Positions 22,597 through 34,193 of a DNA stretch of 64,000 nt are shown here, piece by piece; the stretch's first letter is position 1, and every line of letters starts with the position of its first letter. Source of the stretch: Heterostelium album PN500 (Eukaryota > Evosea > Eumycetozoa > Acytosteliales > Acytosteliaceae). The stretch lies in contig NW_008805070.1 in assembly GCF_000004825.1 (NCBI RefSeq), forward strand, positions 62,001 through 126,000, read 5' to 3'. The translations under genes were made by a program, and so were the position numbers. Under the pieces are notes generated by a model. It saw only the letters and a list, made by a program, of their open reading frames with translations, was not told the origin of the DNA and did not search any database.

Positions 22597-23267
22597 ATGA
22601 AATATATATTGTTTTTAGTTGTTTTGTCACTTCTTTACAATGAGAGTTTGTCATTGACAAGTAAGAGTTTCAAAGTTTTCTATTCATCTTGTGATCAATC
22701 GAATGTAAGTTTAGTTTTACAATATAAAATAATAAAAAATAAAATAAAATAAAATAATAACAAAAATCTTGTACTTTATTTATTATATTGTAGGCATCTG
22801 ATTATTGTTATTATCTACCAGAGAAAGAATCCGATAGAAGAGTTTTAGAGATACCACAATATCCAGATTTCATTTCAATAAATGAGACATTGTGGTCTCC
22901 TATGACTCAAAACTACTCTTGGAACTCGAAAAGCAAACAAATCATAGTCAACGGAGGTTATCTAAATTCGGTGATGGTCAACATAAGCTATCCTTTTAGT
23001 AGTAACATCAGTGACTACAGTAGCTGTGTTTTAGTAGACCAAGCTTGGAATCCCGCTGGTGGTCGATACTTCACTGCCATTATCTGTGACTACGAGAAAA
23101 CACTCTCAAAGGAAGACATCGGTTTGATCGTCGGTGGTACTGCAATCTTTGTAGTTATAATAACAATTACCTTGTTGTTTGTCTACATCAAAAAGAGATC
23201 TAAACTATCGAGACTGGCCAATAAGCTTAGGGATCAACGTGAGCCACTCATTACCAATGAATATTAA
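22597..23267 (+). CDS. Small single-span membrane protein (about 193 aa, two exons)
   Basis: Exon 1 is 22597-22704 and encodes a signal peptide (MKYILFLVVLSLLYNESLS). Exon 2 is 22794-23267, phase 0. The roughly 120-residue outer part has four or more Cys and several N-glycosylation sites (NYS, NIS, NIS). A membrane span follows near residues 143-167 (GLIVGGTAIFVVIITITLLF), then a basic tail of about 25 residues. This is a common dictyostelid surface-protein layout. It could be a remnant or stand-alone form of the larger glycoproteins whose ends look similar. No specific family recognised. Confidence 0.75.
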
Positions 23268-23523
23268 CAACAAACTTCATTATAATGAACACTCTTCAAA
23301 ACCTTAGACTACCACTCCAACCACTTTATCACCCCTACAACTTTGAATATCTCAAAAATAATAATCCAAAAATATATCAATTTTAATTAAGGTTCTTTTA
23401 ATAAAAAAATAAAATTTCTAGATATTTTCTGGAATCATGTTCATTACCTTATGAAAAAAAAAAAACAACTTTGCTAATCTTTTACATGATGATCATATTT
23501 TCTGGGTTATTTGATAAAAAGAT

Positions 23524-24827
23524 ATGGATAAACAATTATTCTTATCTCTATTTGATAATTTTGTAATTCATAAAAAAATTTTTAAAAATGTAAAACATGT
23601 AAATCAGATTATAGGAAAATCTATTGATATTGTAGGAAGATCTTACGAGGCTATAGGAAGATCTATTGCAGAGGATGATCCCATTCCTACTTTTAGTTGG
23701 GATGATTTGACTAGTAGTCCGTATTTAATGGCAGTTATAACTATTTGGATATGTTTAAGAAATACTTTATTGATAGAGAAGCGAAAGGAGATTGTTTTGG
23801 TTTCGATAATTACTCTCAGTCTAAAATCTATGAATGTGCTATCATTGGTGGCAGTCTGGAGTTGTTTCAATATTCGTTAGAACAACTAGGTTTAGATAGA
23901 GAGAAAACATTTCGATCTAATAAATGTGAACCAAATATGTTGATGTGTTTGGTTTCAAAGTACGGTAGATCGGATATTCTTCATTATATCTTTGGATTGG
24001 ATGAACTTCAACAGTATAGCTGGGACTATTACAGTATGATGGTGAATGCACCACTCTCTGGAAATTTCGAGCTATTGAAATTCTTGGTGGGAAAAGTCGG
24101 TAGTACTCCAAACAACAAGGATAGTTTTGTCAACACTGCCATTGATAATGCCGCAAGAGAAGGACCTTTAGATATGCTTCAGTATCTTGAGGTTGATAGA
24201 GCAATGGATCTAGAGAGAGATTCCTCCAATCTATTACTTTACAATGCAATAACAGGAGGAAATATAGAGGTTATCGAGTATGTTCTCAACAAGTATTTAG
24301 ATGATCTCAATAGTGATGGTGAATATTATGATTTAATAGATATGGCAGCATACATTAATCGATTGGATATTATCAAGTTGGTTAGTCAGAGAATTGGCAT
24401 CAATCAATGTTCATCAGAAGCAATGTGGAGTGCAATTCGACACCATAATCTAGAGATGCTATCATGGTTGCATGAGAATACCGAAGGTGGATGTGAAGAT
24501 TGTCTAGACAGTGCCGGTAGTCAAGGAACCGTTGAAATTGTAAAATGGTTGAACCAAAATTGTACATCAGAATGCACTTCTGCGGCTATGACAGATGCAG
24601 CACGTGCAGGCAAGCTAGATATCGTCATTTGGTTACACAATAATAGAAGTGAAGGATGCGATTCAGATACTCTTGATAGAGCGATCGCAAATCAAAACTT
24701 GGAGGTCGTTAAATGGTTGTTGGCAAACAGATCAGAGTGTACATTAGCTAGTATTGACAGCTACTGTCGCACTGAACAAGAATGGTTGAATCTCAACTTG
24801 GAACAACTTAATCTATTTACAAATTAA
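23524..24827 (+). pseudogene. Ankyrin-repeat protein with one frame break
   Basis: The N-terminal motif of the local ankyrin family is present (LFLSLFDNFVIHKKIFKNV, then FSWDDLTSSPYLMA). In the sister genes the next residues are LAGN.Y or LVGNNY. Here the frame slips near 23730, one base short within GCAGTTATAAC. The downstream frame (open to 24827) carries the rest: FDNYSQSKIYECAIIGGSLE, ankyrin units such as GRSDILHYIFG, GNIEVIEYVL, HHNLEMLSWL, GTVEIVKWL, GKLDIVIWL and NQNLEVVKWL. Everything except the single slip looks functional, with a normal stop. It is either a very young pseudogene or one missing base in the assembly. About 434 residues would be the natural length. Confidence 0.75.
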
Positions 24828-25074
24828 AACACGTGATCAAAAAATCAGACTTTAATCAACAACAACACAAACCAATTGTTGAAATTCTTATTATTTTTTT
24901 GATAGTATTGCGAGTTGTAAAGAGGAATTTTATAAGACATGTCTCATAATTTAAAATCAATTAGGAATTACAGGTATTATAAATAAAAATATTTAAAAAA
25001 AGTTCGCGAACTCCAAATAATTGTGACAAAATAAATTTATTATATTTATGATTATAATAGTTAGAATTGTTTGT

Positions 25075-26555
25075 TTATGGGCAAGTTGTGACTGGTGCTG
25101 TAGCACGATAGGTTGCCCACATGTTATAAGCAAATGAGGATGAGTAATAGCCGTCGTTCGCACTTTTACCATTGAATTGTGGGAATCTGCTTGGTCCAAG
25201 AACACCACCTCTTTGGAGAGAATATGGATCTGGTAGAGTGTGAGCACCAGAGCTAACCCATCTATCTACATAGGTAAGAAGAAGTGGACTGTTGAAAGCA
25301 CATTGTACCTTTGGCATAAGTCTTTGTGAAAGAACAGTTGCCTTCCCTACAATATTGCATAAAGATTAGTTAGTTTTGATTAGAATTAATAAAGATTATC
25401 TATGTTTTATGTGTGTTGTAATAATAACTTACAAGTTTGAGATGTACAACACATTTGATAAAGATCACCTGGAATACCACCATCGATGTATCCGAATGGA
25501 TCACGACAATCTTTGGTTCCTTGAGCAGCTCCTGTGAGTGCGCAATCCCAGTAGTCATCTGGATCGCATTCTTGACCCCAAAGAACCATCGATGCGTTGG
25601 TACTGTAGTAGATTTGACCGTCTTCACCGAATGATTGTGTTCCAGCGAGTTTCAATTTGGCAGAAATAGCCGAGTCGTTGAGCATGACAGCTGCAAAAGC
25701 AATTGGAAGCTTACGACCAATGAAGATACCACCATCGACTGGCCAGGTGACTCCACCGTTGTACATACTCCAGTAGTCGATACCGGCTTGGACATATTGG
25801 ATCAACAATGGCATCTTGGCAGAGAGTGGATCGTTGAGCATCAAACGAAGAACGGCATCTCCAGTGTCACTGGCAATGATCGAACCGTAGTCTGGCAAGT
25901 TGAGGTGTGGATGGAGGTCACGACCGGTCCAGTCTTTCTTGTGGTCGAGTTGCACTCTCTCGAAACGAGTGACAAGCGATGCCAAGGTTGGAGTATCAGC
26001 AACTGGAGCGAACGATGGCAGAAGTGCAGTCTGCATGTTGAGGGACGAGTAGATCTTCTTGTTGACTGGAAGACCATAGTAACCAGGACGGAATGAACCG
26101 GTGGGTGGTGGTGCGGCCAAAACAGTGAGAACGGCAGCAGTGCTCAAACAAGTGTATGGCTGATTGCAGTGGTTAGCGCCAGCTTCAGAGATTGCTTTGA
26201 CAATGGAGGTGTTTACACTTGCAGAATATGGAAGAGCTGGAACCATTGAGGCAGTCCAACCACCGATTTCACTATCGAAACCATGGTTAAGTGGATGATT
26301 TGGATTGGCCATCCAACCGTTTCTGGTACCTGTGAAAGCTGGAAGCATTGAACTAATCACTACCTTACCACCAGCAGTAGTTGGAGTGACCCAATAATCG
26401 CCATTTACAAACTTTCCGCATGGATATGCTTTGTCAAAGTTAAAAGTAATACCCCATTGGCTAATGGATGAAGCTTGGCCAGTTGCACATGGGTCGGTTT
26501 GAGCTGAAATTGCTACAATTGCAATGATTACAAATAGAAATAATTGAATTTTCAT
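25075..26555 (-). CDS. Secreted protein of unrecognised family (about 464 aa, two exons)
   Basis: Exon 1 is 26555-25433 and exon 2 is 25346-25075, phase 1 (QT-W-KATVLS at the join). A clear signal peptide ends around residue 18 (AIVAISAQ). The rest is globular, with conserved-looking blocks FNFDKAYPCGKFVNGDYW, GYYGLPVNKKIYS, HPHLNLPDYGS, GVTWPVDGGIFIGRKLP and QECDPDDYWDCA and several Cys. Alternating helical segments and Trp/Tyr/Asp-rich turns remind me of (alpha/alpha) toroid carbohydrate-active enzymes, but I cannot place it in a named family. It is likely secreted or lysosomal. The coding DNA is noticeably less A+T-rich than most neighbours, as for a highly expressed gene. Confidence 0.8.
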
Positions 26556-28009
26556 TTATTATTAATATTATTTATTGATTTAATTTGATTGGTAACCATT
26601 TTCTTTACAAACTATTTAAAGGTTTGGTTTGTACAGTACAAAGTTAAAATTTCAATTTTCATGGGTTCAAGAGTAAAGCAATTCTACCCGAAAATAAAAA
26701 ATATCTTTAGGAAATAAATAATAATCAATAATCTGTCATACCGAATAATGATAGATATTTATTATAGAACATTAATGGATATTATAAACAGAAATACACG
26801 TCAATAGAATATCACTTGGACGGATATGAACATGATATAGATGCGCTTGTTTGATGATTAAACATTAACCACATATGTGGAATTCATAGAATATCAAAAA
26901 ATTTGGTTGACTTGTGGGTAACCAAAAAAACAAAAACAAAAACACAAAAAAACAATGTTTAATATTATAATGAATATATATATCGGGCAATATGTTCCCG
27001 AGCATAGTTACATAGATTTGAATGTTCAAGTCATTCAATATTTCTTAGGTTACATTTCAATATAAATAGTACTATATATAAATATCTTCTATTTTTAAAT
27101 GTGGGCTTCAGAATTGATTGAGCTTCAAGATCACAACATTATCTGTCAAAATTGATTCTTGAACTTGATTCGATTCATTTAATAAATTTATTGTTGATAG
27201 ACTTGAGCGACTCCTTTTTAAAAACAATAATAATAAAATAAATTAATAAATTCGATCATCAAAATTGGAATTTTGTTGATCAGAATTTATTTGAATTATT
27301 TTTAAATTTTTTCTTCAAATTTCGAAGCTTTCATTCCACAACAGGTTGAAATTCACTGTCGCTTTTAGAAATCTACTTCAATTATTTTGTACAATTAATA
27401 TCATATTGATTTTGACGATTTTATAATATTAGTATATTCATTAAAATAAGTTTGTAAGTATAATGTTTAACCGACTATAAAAATAATAATAATAAACATT
27501 ATGTGTATGATTTTATAATATTGGTTTACAAGTTTTTCTATTGGTTATGTTTTGGTAGTAAAAAAATCAGTATTGATTAAAAATAGTTTTATGTTTAAAA
27601 GTTTTTAACCTTCATTAAAAAAGTATTTGTCGGTTGAAACTCTTCCTCTTACCCACTTGTGTTCAATGAATTTGTGTTCAAATAGTATCAAACCAACATC
27701 CTTTTTCACCTCTTTGTGAACAGATTTATTTTGTTTTTCATTGGTTAAAATTTTTTGTGTTTTTTTAGACCCACTAATGAAAAGGTAGTGAATTAATTAA
27801 GAATGAAATGAATGAAGTGCAATTAATGAAAGTTAAGTTTACAACAATTCATCAACTGATTAATATCCTATTTGGTATTGATTAGATTTTGATTGAAATT
27901 ATAAAAAGAGAATGTTAAAAGTGAACAAAAAAAAACAAAAAAGCTATTTTTAATCATACTTTTATTCAATCATCATCAAGTTTGATTACCAAAAACATTA
28001 AAAATAAAA
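26556..28009. other. Long gene-free stretch
   Basis: About 1.45 kb with no coding frame of note. It contains a perfect 12-base palindrome CCACATATGTGG near 26869 and a weak inverted pair CGGG/CCCG at 26984-27000. The second half approaching the P450 gene is likely its promoter. No tRNA or known small-RNA signal was seen. Confidence 0.45.
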
Positions 28010-29862
28010 ATGGATATAATCATAGCTATTATTCTTTGTATAATATTAATAACTTTTTTACACTTGGTAATAACTATTTATAAAAAAACCACAATAAAAA
28101 TCTTAATCTTTTTTCTAATATTTTTTGTTATTTTTTATTTGATAGAAAAAAAGAATACCTTTTAGTGCGCCTGGACCAACTCCTTTACCGATTATAGGAA
28201 ATCTTCACTTGATCGACAAAGGCAAACCACAATATGCTCTCCACAATCTCTATTTAAAGTATGGAAACATCTACTCGTTGTGGATGGGATCTGTGTATGC
28301 TGTGGTCTTGAGTGAAACTGATATCATCCAAGATGCTTTGGTTAATCATTCCGATGTATTCTCAGACCGTTACATTACACCACTCTCAGCGATAGTCGGA
28401 CAACTCAAAGATCTTGGATTTTCGAATGGTGACACCTGGAGCATGTGCAGAGCGATATGGGCCAGTGCTTTTACCAGATCAAAGGTCTTACAGATGGAGA
28501 AAACACTCACCAACAATATAATTAAATGTTTAGATGTTATTGAAAAAGAATCAGAATCTGGTGAGCCTGTATGTTAAATTTTTAATACATTTAATATTAT
28601 TATTAATTAAATTTTTGTATTAATTAAATAGGTTAATATTAGATATTATGTTAAAAAGATTGCTTTCAATGCTGTATTTCAATTGTTATTATCAAATGAA
28701 GCACCTTATGAACTTGGAAAAAGCAATGACCTCGATGATTTGATTCATGCCACTGATGAAGTTGCCAAATGGATGTCACATGGAAATCCAGGTGATTTTA
28801 TACCTTTATTGAAACCATTTTCCAATGTAAAAATTATTTGTATTTTGAATTTTAAGAAACTAAATTTATTAATTTCAACTCCTATACAGTTTACAAATTT
28901 ACAAAATGCAATTGATTGTGTAAATAGACATTTAAACAAGTATATCCAAGAACATAAAGATACTATTGATCCTAATAAGTATGTAATAAGATTATTTATT
29001 ATTAATTAAATGGATTATATTAATTTTTTTTTAAAAAGTCCAAGAAACTTTATGGATAATTTCATTTTGGAAGTTGAAAATCATAAAGAAGGAATATTGG
29101 ATGACGTTTGTATTTTAAAGAATTCAAGTGATTTTATTATAGCTGGAACAGACACAACTGCCTCTACTATCGATTGGAGTATTGTATTCCTAGCAAACTA
29201 CCCAGAGTATCAAGAGATGATTCACAAAGAGATTACTATTTTCGAAAATGGAAACAACGAGTTTAACTTTACCAATATGCGTACTTCATTGCACATCACC
29301 CAAAACTTTATCAAAGAGGTTTGGAGGCTCAGACCCATAGTACCACTTTCACTTCCACATAGAACCTCAAAAGAGATTGTTTTCCATGATTATTTTATTC
29401 CTAAAGATGTAAGTTATAGTTTATTTCTCTATTCCTAAACAATTATTAATTATCCTGGTTTATTGCATTTATTTTTAGACATTGATATTTACCAACTTTT
29501 TTAGTGCATCTTTAAATGAAAAAATATGGAAAGGTAATTATTAATATTATTCATTAAAAAAAAAAAAAAAAGAAAGAGAAATACTAATTATTTGTTAAAA
29601 ATTATTAATAGACCCATATGTATTTAATCCAATGAGATATTCAAATAAAGTTGAAGCTTCACAACCTACACTGGTGTTTGGATTTGGTCCAAGAAAATGT
29701 GTTGGAAATAACTTGGCAGAGGTCAATATTTTATTGGCTATCGCACATATTGTCAAGAGATTCAAGATTGAAAGAGTATCTGACGAAATGATTGATGAAA
29801 ACGTTCAAATCGGTTTAACAATGGACACTTTACCATATAAAGTAATTGTAACAAAGAGATAA
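28010..29862 (+). CDS. Cytochrome P450 (about 479 aa, seven exons)
   Basis: Exons are 28010-28066, 28146-28568, 28632-28826, 28890-28978, 29039-29408, 29479-29533 and 29612-29862. All joins are frame-consistent and the total is 1440 bases. An N-terminal membrane anchor (IIIAIILCIILITFLHL) and a proline-rich hinge (PGPTPLPIIGN) fit a microsomal enzyme. The I-helix motif AGTDTTAST, the K-helix E-x-x-R in KEVWRLRP and the haem-binding loop FGFGPRKCVGNN (Cys near residue 425) are all present. It should be a monooxygenase working with a P450 reductase in the endoplasmic reticulum. The substrate cannot be told from sequence; dictyostelids have many such enzymes for secondary metabolism and sterols. 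Confidence 0.95.
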
Positions 29863-29987
29863 AAAACCAACTCTAAGATAGAGTATATATATCAAATTAA
29901 ATAAATAAATTTTATTAGAATCAAAATTATACTATCTAGTATAATTATTAATGTTGTTGAGATTTAAAGATAGAAATTATTATCTTT

Positions 29988-31109
29988 TTAAATTTGAGCT
30001 GTGTTTGCTCTGTAGTGTAAATGTTGATAGAGCATGCTAAGAACATCAGTGATAGTGATGATTCCAATTGGTTTGTTCTCCTCCATTAAATAGATACGAT
30101 GTATCTGTTTGCTATCAAAGATCTGTAAGAGTTCTTTAAAAGTGCTATTCTCAGAGATTGAATAGATTGGACGTTCCTTAAAGTAGATCTTAAGGGGTAG
30201 GATCAATTTATCCAAATTATCATTTGCTTCCTTGATATCCACGATAGAGATATTTCCAACGATATTCTTATTTTCATCTAGGATTGGCATACCATAGATA
30301 TTCTGAACGTACAACTCTCTCAATGCTTCTACCACTGATTTAGTATTCAAAATGGAATGTACTTTAGAGAATTTATGTTGTTGTTCTCCGTGGAAAAGAT
30401 CTTTAATCTTATCATTTCCAATCTTTAAATCATCAATCTAAATAAATAGTTTAAATTAATATTGATTTTAAATATTTTAATTAAATAGATAAACAACTTA
30501 CATTTGCCAACATCCATCTTATTAAAGATAGTTGAGAAATCATTTCAATCTGTTTCTTTTCATTTAAAATAAAAGCAGAGTGTACTCCAGAATTGAAATA
30601 TCTAAATATTAAAAGTATTAATAAAAGGGTATTCTAAAAAAGTTATTTAATAGATTACATACTTTAATAATTCTAAAATATTAGAATTAATATCCAATAC
30701 ATTAAACGGGTATTTATCAAGTTCCTTCAAGTAGATCTTCTTTTCTTGAGTACCCGAGTGAGGAACAGGCAATTTATAAAGAATATATCCCAAGAAATGA
30801 CGGATATCCAATAAACCAGTAAATTGGTTTGATTCTTTATCAAATATTGGTGCAGATAAACTCTCTGCTATTGTCTAAAGAATTCAGCAAACAATTATTA
30901 GTAAATTAAAAATTAAATTATTTACATATAATAATACAGACTTTAAATCCATTTTCAATTGTTTCTTTTGAATCTAAAACAGTGATATTCTGTGTTTGAA
31001 GGTTTGTCTTTGAAATTGGAACTGTTGTTATCTTATTAATATCTACATTGGAGTGATGAGTAGATTTAATTGGTCCATCTCTTGATTTACTGTGTACAAA
31101 ACTTGTCAT
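29988..31109 (-). CDS. CBS-domain protein (about 309 aa, four exons)
   Basis: Exons are 31109-30942, 30874-30663, 30601-30502 and 30437-29988; the frames join cleanly. The protein is made of CBS motifs and little else. ITVLDSKETIENGFK opens the first, NVLDINSN..LELLKYFNSG a second, HSILNTKSVVEALREL..YGMPILDENKNIVG a third and YSISENSTFKELLQIF..IHRIYLMEENKPIG..TDVL the last. Pairs of CBS motifs (Bateman modules) bind adenine nucleotides and act as sensors, as in the gamma subunit of AMP-activated kinase. Whether this one belongs to that kinase or is a stand-alone sensor is not clear, since the diagnostic AMP-contact residues are not obvious. The first donor (GTCTGT) is unusual. Confidence 0.85.
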
Positions 31110-31657
31110 TCTTTGTTATTCTTATAAGATAATAAAAAACAATTATTTATAAAATGGATTATTTTAATTCTCTCAAAGAATATAACTTAATAAAATATTT
31201 AAAAATGTAAAATTCATTATTTATTTTTATTTAATTGGGATTCGTATAATCTCTATGAACAAAAAAGGATTAAAAATCTAAAAAGGGGTTATGAATTTAT
31301 TTTTGAATACTAAAAGTTGAACTTGTCATTCAATATTATTTTTATTTTTGTTTTATTATTTTTAATTTTAAAAAAAAATTGAAATAAATAAATAAAAATA
31401 ACTTTTTTTTTTTGATCTACTCCATACCAATCACCTGCAGGTGAAAAACAATGATTTCGCCAAAACAAAAAAAAAATGAAAAAACAATCAGGTGAAAATG
31501 ATGATGTTCACAAATAATAATTTAATTAAAGAACACTTTATTAGATTTGTGTTAACATATATCATTTAATTTATTATTTTTATTGATTTCTTTTTAATAA
31601 AGAGTATAGTTTTGTTGTTAATAAAATAGAATAGTGAAGAGAGCATAGATAATAAAA
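31110..31657. other. Divergent promoter region
   Basis: This lies between the CBS gene (minus) and the flavin oxidoreductase gene (plus). It is A+T-rich, with a small inverted sequence CACCTGCAGGTG at about 31432-31443. No gene seen. Confidence 0.5.
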
Positions 31658-33185
31658 ATGGAATTTAAATATCCCTATGCAATGCCAACAAACTATCAGA
31701 GTCCAGGTGTACCAACGAAAGAGTGTGCGAAACCAAATAAACCTCTGACCAAGTCTAGCAGTGGATTACCAGTGGACAGTCTTTCTTTCACAGTCGATCC
31801 AGAGACTTGTAAGAAAGTAGTTCCAAAGCTATTCCAACCTCTTACAATCAAAGATACCACTTTGAAGAATAGAATCGTTGTTTCACCAATGTAAATTTTT
31901 GAACTATATATATATATATATATATATATATTTAATAGATTGAAATCTATTCTATAGATCATTGTATACAAACAATTGTTGATATATAATATATTGTAAT
32001 ATAATAATAGGTGTCAATACTCTTGTATAGATGGTGCTATGAATGATTGGCATTTAGTACATTTAGGTTCATTTGCAAAAGGTGGTGCTTCTATGATAAT
32101 ATTTGAAGCATCGGCAGTCGTTGCCAATGGTAGAATCTCACCATTCGACAGTGGTATCTGGTGTGATGAACAAATCGCCCCACTCAAACGTATCAATGAT
32201 TTCGTACATACTTTTAAATGTGTAAGTTAAGTTTGTTTAAAGTTGTTGAAAATAGTAAACAATACAATATTAATCTTAATAATATAATAATGATGATGAT
32301 AGTTGACAACAATGCAAATTGCACACGCAGGTAGAAAAGCATCGACTATTCCACCGTTCCTAGAGAATGGAAGAATGCCTAGTACTGTTGAAAATTCAGG
32401 ATGGACAAATTTGGATGGCGCTTCCCCACTGGCTTGGGATGGCGAGCATCTTGTTCCCCATGAGCTGACTGTAGAGGAGATACAGTCTGTAGTTCAGGCG
32501 TTTGTAGATGCCGCCATTCGTTGTGAAAAAGCTGGATTCGATGCCGTTGAAATTCACGGTGCTCATGGATATCTCATTGATTCGTTCTTGTCGCCAACCT
32601 CCAATAAACGTACGGATCAATACGGTGGATCGTTCCTCGGTAGAATCAAACTGCTGCTCGATATCGTCAAGGCGGTGAGAGCTGTGTGGAAGAAGCTGCT
32701 GCTAGTGCGTATCAGTTGCGAGGAGTGGGTAGCTGACGGTTGGCATCTCGATGACTCGATTGCACTGGCGCGTCACCTCCATGAGTTGGATGTAGATATT
32801 CTCGATTGTTCGTCGGGTGGAAACAGCCACAACCAGAAAATAGCGTTCGGACCACTCTACCAAGTTCCATTTGCAGAGGGAATCAAGAAGGCTATTCCAG
32901 GATTGATTACTTCGGCGGTTGGACTCATCAATACTCCAGAGGAAGCAATGTCCGTCATCGATGAACAAAGAGCTGATATAGTAATGATGGCTCGTCCATT
33001 CCTCAGGTATATTTACGTTTTTATTTATATATAAATTTAGTTCATTTCTCATATCTAATTTATTTTTATTTTCATTTTTATTTTAATATATTAAAAGAGA
33101 TCCATTTTGGCCATTACACGCAGCACATTCTATTGGATTGGAAGTAGATTATGCATTACAATATAATATGGCAAAGTATCGTTAA
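31658..33185 (+). CDS. Old-Yellow-Enzyme-type NADH:flavin oxidoreductase (about 411 aa, four exons)
   Basis: Exons are 31658-31890, 32011-32221, 32303-33006 and 33098-33185. After a leader of about 60 residues absent from bacterial relatives, the fold begins LFQPLTIKDTTLKNRIVVSP. The segment MCQYSCIDG, the FMN and substrate motif QIAHAGRKA, the block AGFDAVEIHGAHGYLIDSFL, RTDQYGGS, ILDCSSGG and the end MMARPFLRDPFWPLHAA match the YqjM-like (thermophilic-type) class, including the redox Cys in CQYS. The paired His that binds the substrate carbonyl in this class seems present as HGAH. It should reduce activated C=C bonds with NADPH/NADH and FMN. The physiological substrate is unknown. Intron 1 contains a (TA)n tract. 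Confidence 0.93.
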
Positions 33186-33595
33186 AAGAAAACAAAAAAA
33201 AAACAATACTGATAAATATTATAATTGGTCCTTAATAGATAGATCAACAACAACACAAAATAATAACAAAATCTACCTGAAATTAACCACACAACTAGTT
33301 TCTAATATTTTAATAAATTCGAAAGAGTAATTTATTAATTTTTTTTTTAACACTACATTTTAATTCGTATCCTTGTTTTTACCACGTATCCTTTTTTTTT
33401 ACCAAAAAAAGAATAATTCCAAAATAGGATTTTTTTACTTTTAAGTAATTACTTTAGTATTTTTTAATATGTATTATTAATTTAAATTTTTTATTTAATT
33501 AATTTATAAAAATTATTTATTTACAAGATTCTATCACAAAGTTAATTTTTTCAATATCATTTAATTTATTAAACAGATTCTTAGAAAAAAAAAAA
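33186..33595. other. Spacer, nothing recognised
   Basis: A+T-rich DNA between two plus-strand genes. It contains the near-repeated phrase TACCACGTATCC at about 33379. No gene seen. Confidence 0.45.
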
Positions 33596-33934
33596 ATGAA
33601 TAATCCACAAAATTCTGGTGAAGGTAAGATAATATTTAAATAATAAATATTTATTTATTTATTAATAGTTAAATTTACATAAAACATTAATATAGAGGGA
33701 TTCATGCATAATGCAATCAACAAGTCGAAGGAAGCAATCCACACGGGTTGGGAAAAGACAAAGGAGGTCAGTAATAAAGCTGGAGAGAAAATAAAAGAGG
33801 GTTATAATGTAACCAAAGAAAAAGCCTCTGAAATGATGCATAAGAACAAAACTCCAGAGAAATCAGAGTTCGATCATCTCCAGGAACAACCAAATCTCTC
33901 AAACCAACCAAGAGCTGACGAACTTAAACCATAA
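33596..33934 (+). CDS. Small LEA-like helical protein (about 88 aa, two exons)
   Basis: Exon 1 is 33596-33623 and exon 2 is 33696-33934, phase 1. The protein is hydrophilic, with roughly 11-residue amphipathic units (NKSKEAIHTGWEKTKEVSNK, then AGEKIKEGYNVTKEKASEMM) like group 3 LEA proteins. These are disordered in water and turn helical on drying or on membranes. Dictyostelids need such proteins in spores. Function is inferred from composition alone. Compare the larger helical protein at 55835-56633. Confidence 0.7.
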
Positions 33935-34127
33935 TCTAATTGTTATTTCTAAATTAACAATTTTAACCAAATTTAATAATATTTAATAAACTTTTAATTT
34001 ATTTATTTATTTTATATTTTGAATCTTAATTTCTAGAGAGAATGCTGAGGAGTTACATCATTTAAAGTAATAACAAAAGAATGTCCAGTTTTGAAAGCAA
34101 GAGGAAGACCAATGAAACAGTATGAAT

Positions 34128-34146
34128 AGAGAAATCAGAGTTCGAT
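34128..34146 (+). repeat. Short direct repeat of LEA-like coding DNA
   Basis: Nineteen bases (AGAGAAATCAGAGTTCGAT) match 33856-33874, inside the second exon of the LEA-like gene. The preceding 34045-34127 is less A+T-rich than true spacer and may be a worn piece of a second copy. Confidence 0.55.
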
Positions 34147-34193
34147 TATCATTATTATTTTTTTTAATAAACATTTAATTTTTATTTATTTAT

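Noticed and set aside
22442-22660. Minus-strand frame between two divergent genes
   Set aside because: Overlaps the signal-peptide exon of the plus-strand gene and is A+T-driven.
26869-26880. Perfect 12-base palindrome CCACATATGTGG
   Set aside because: Single copy, no flanking element; expected by chance at this scale, so not called a control site.
31903-31930. (TA)n tract
   Set aside because: Lies inside an intron of the flavin oxidoreductase gene and is a plain simple repeat.
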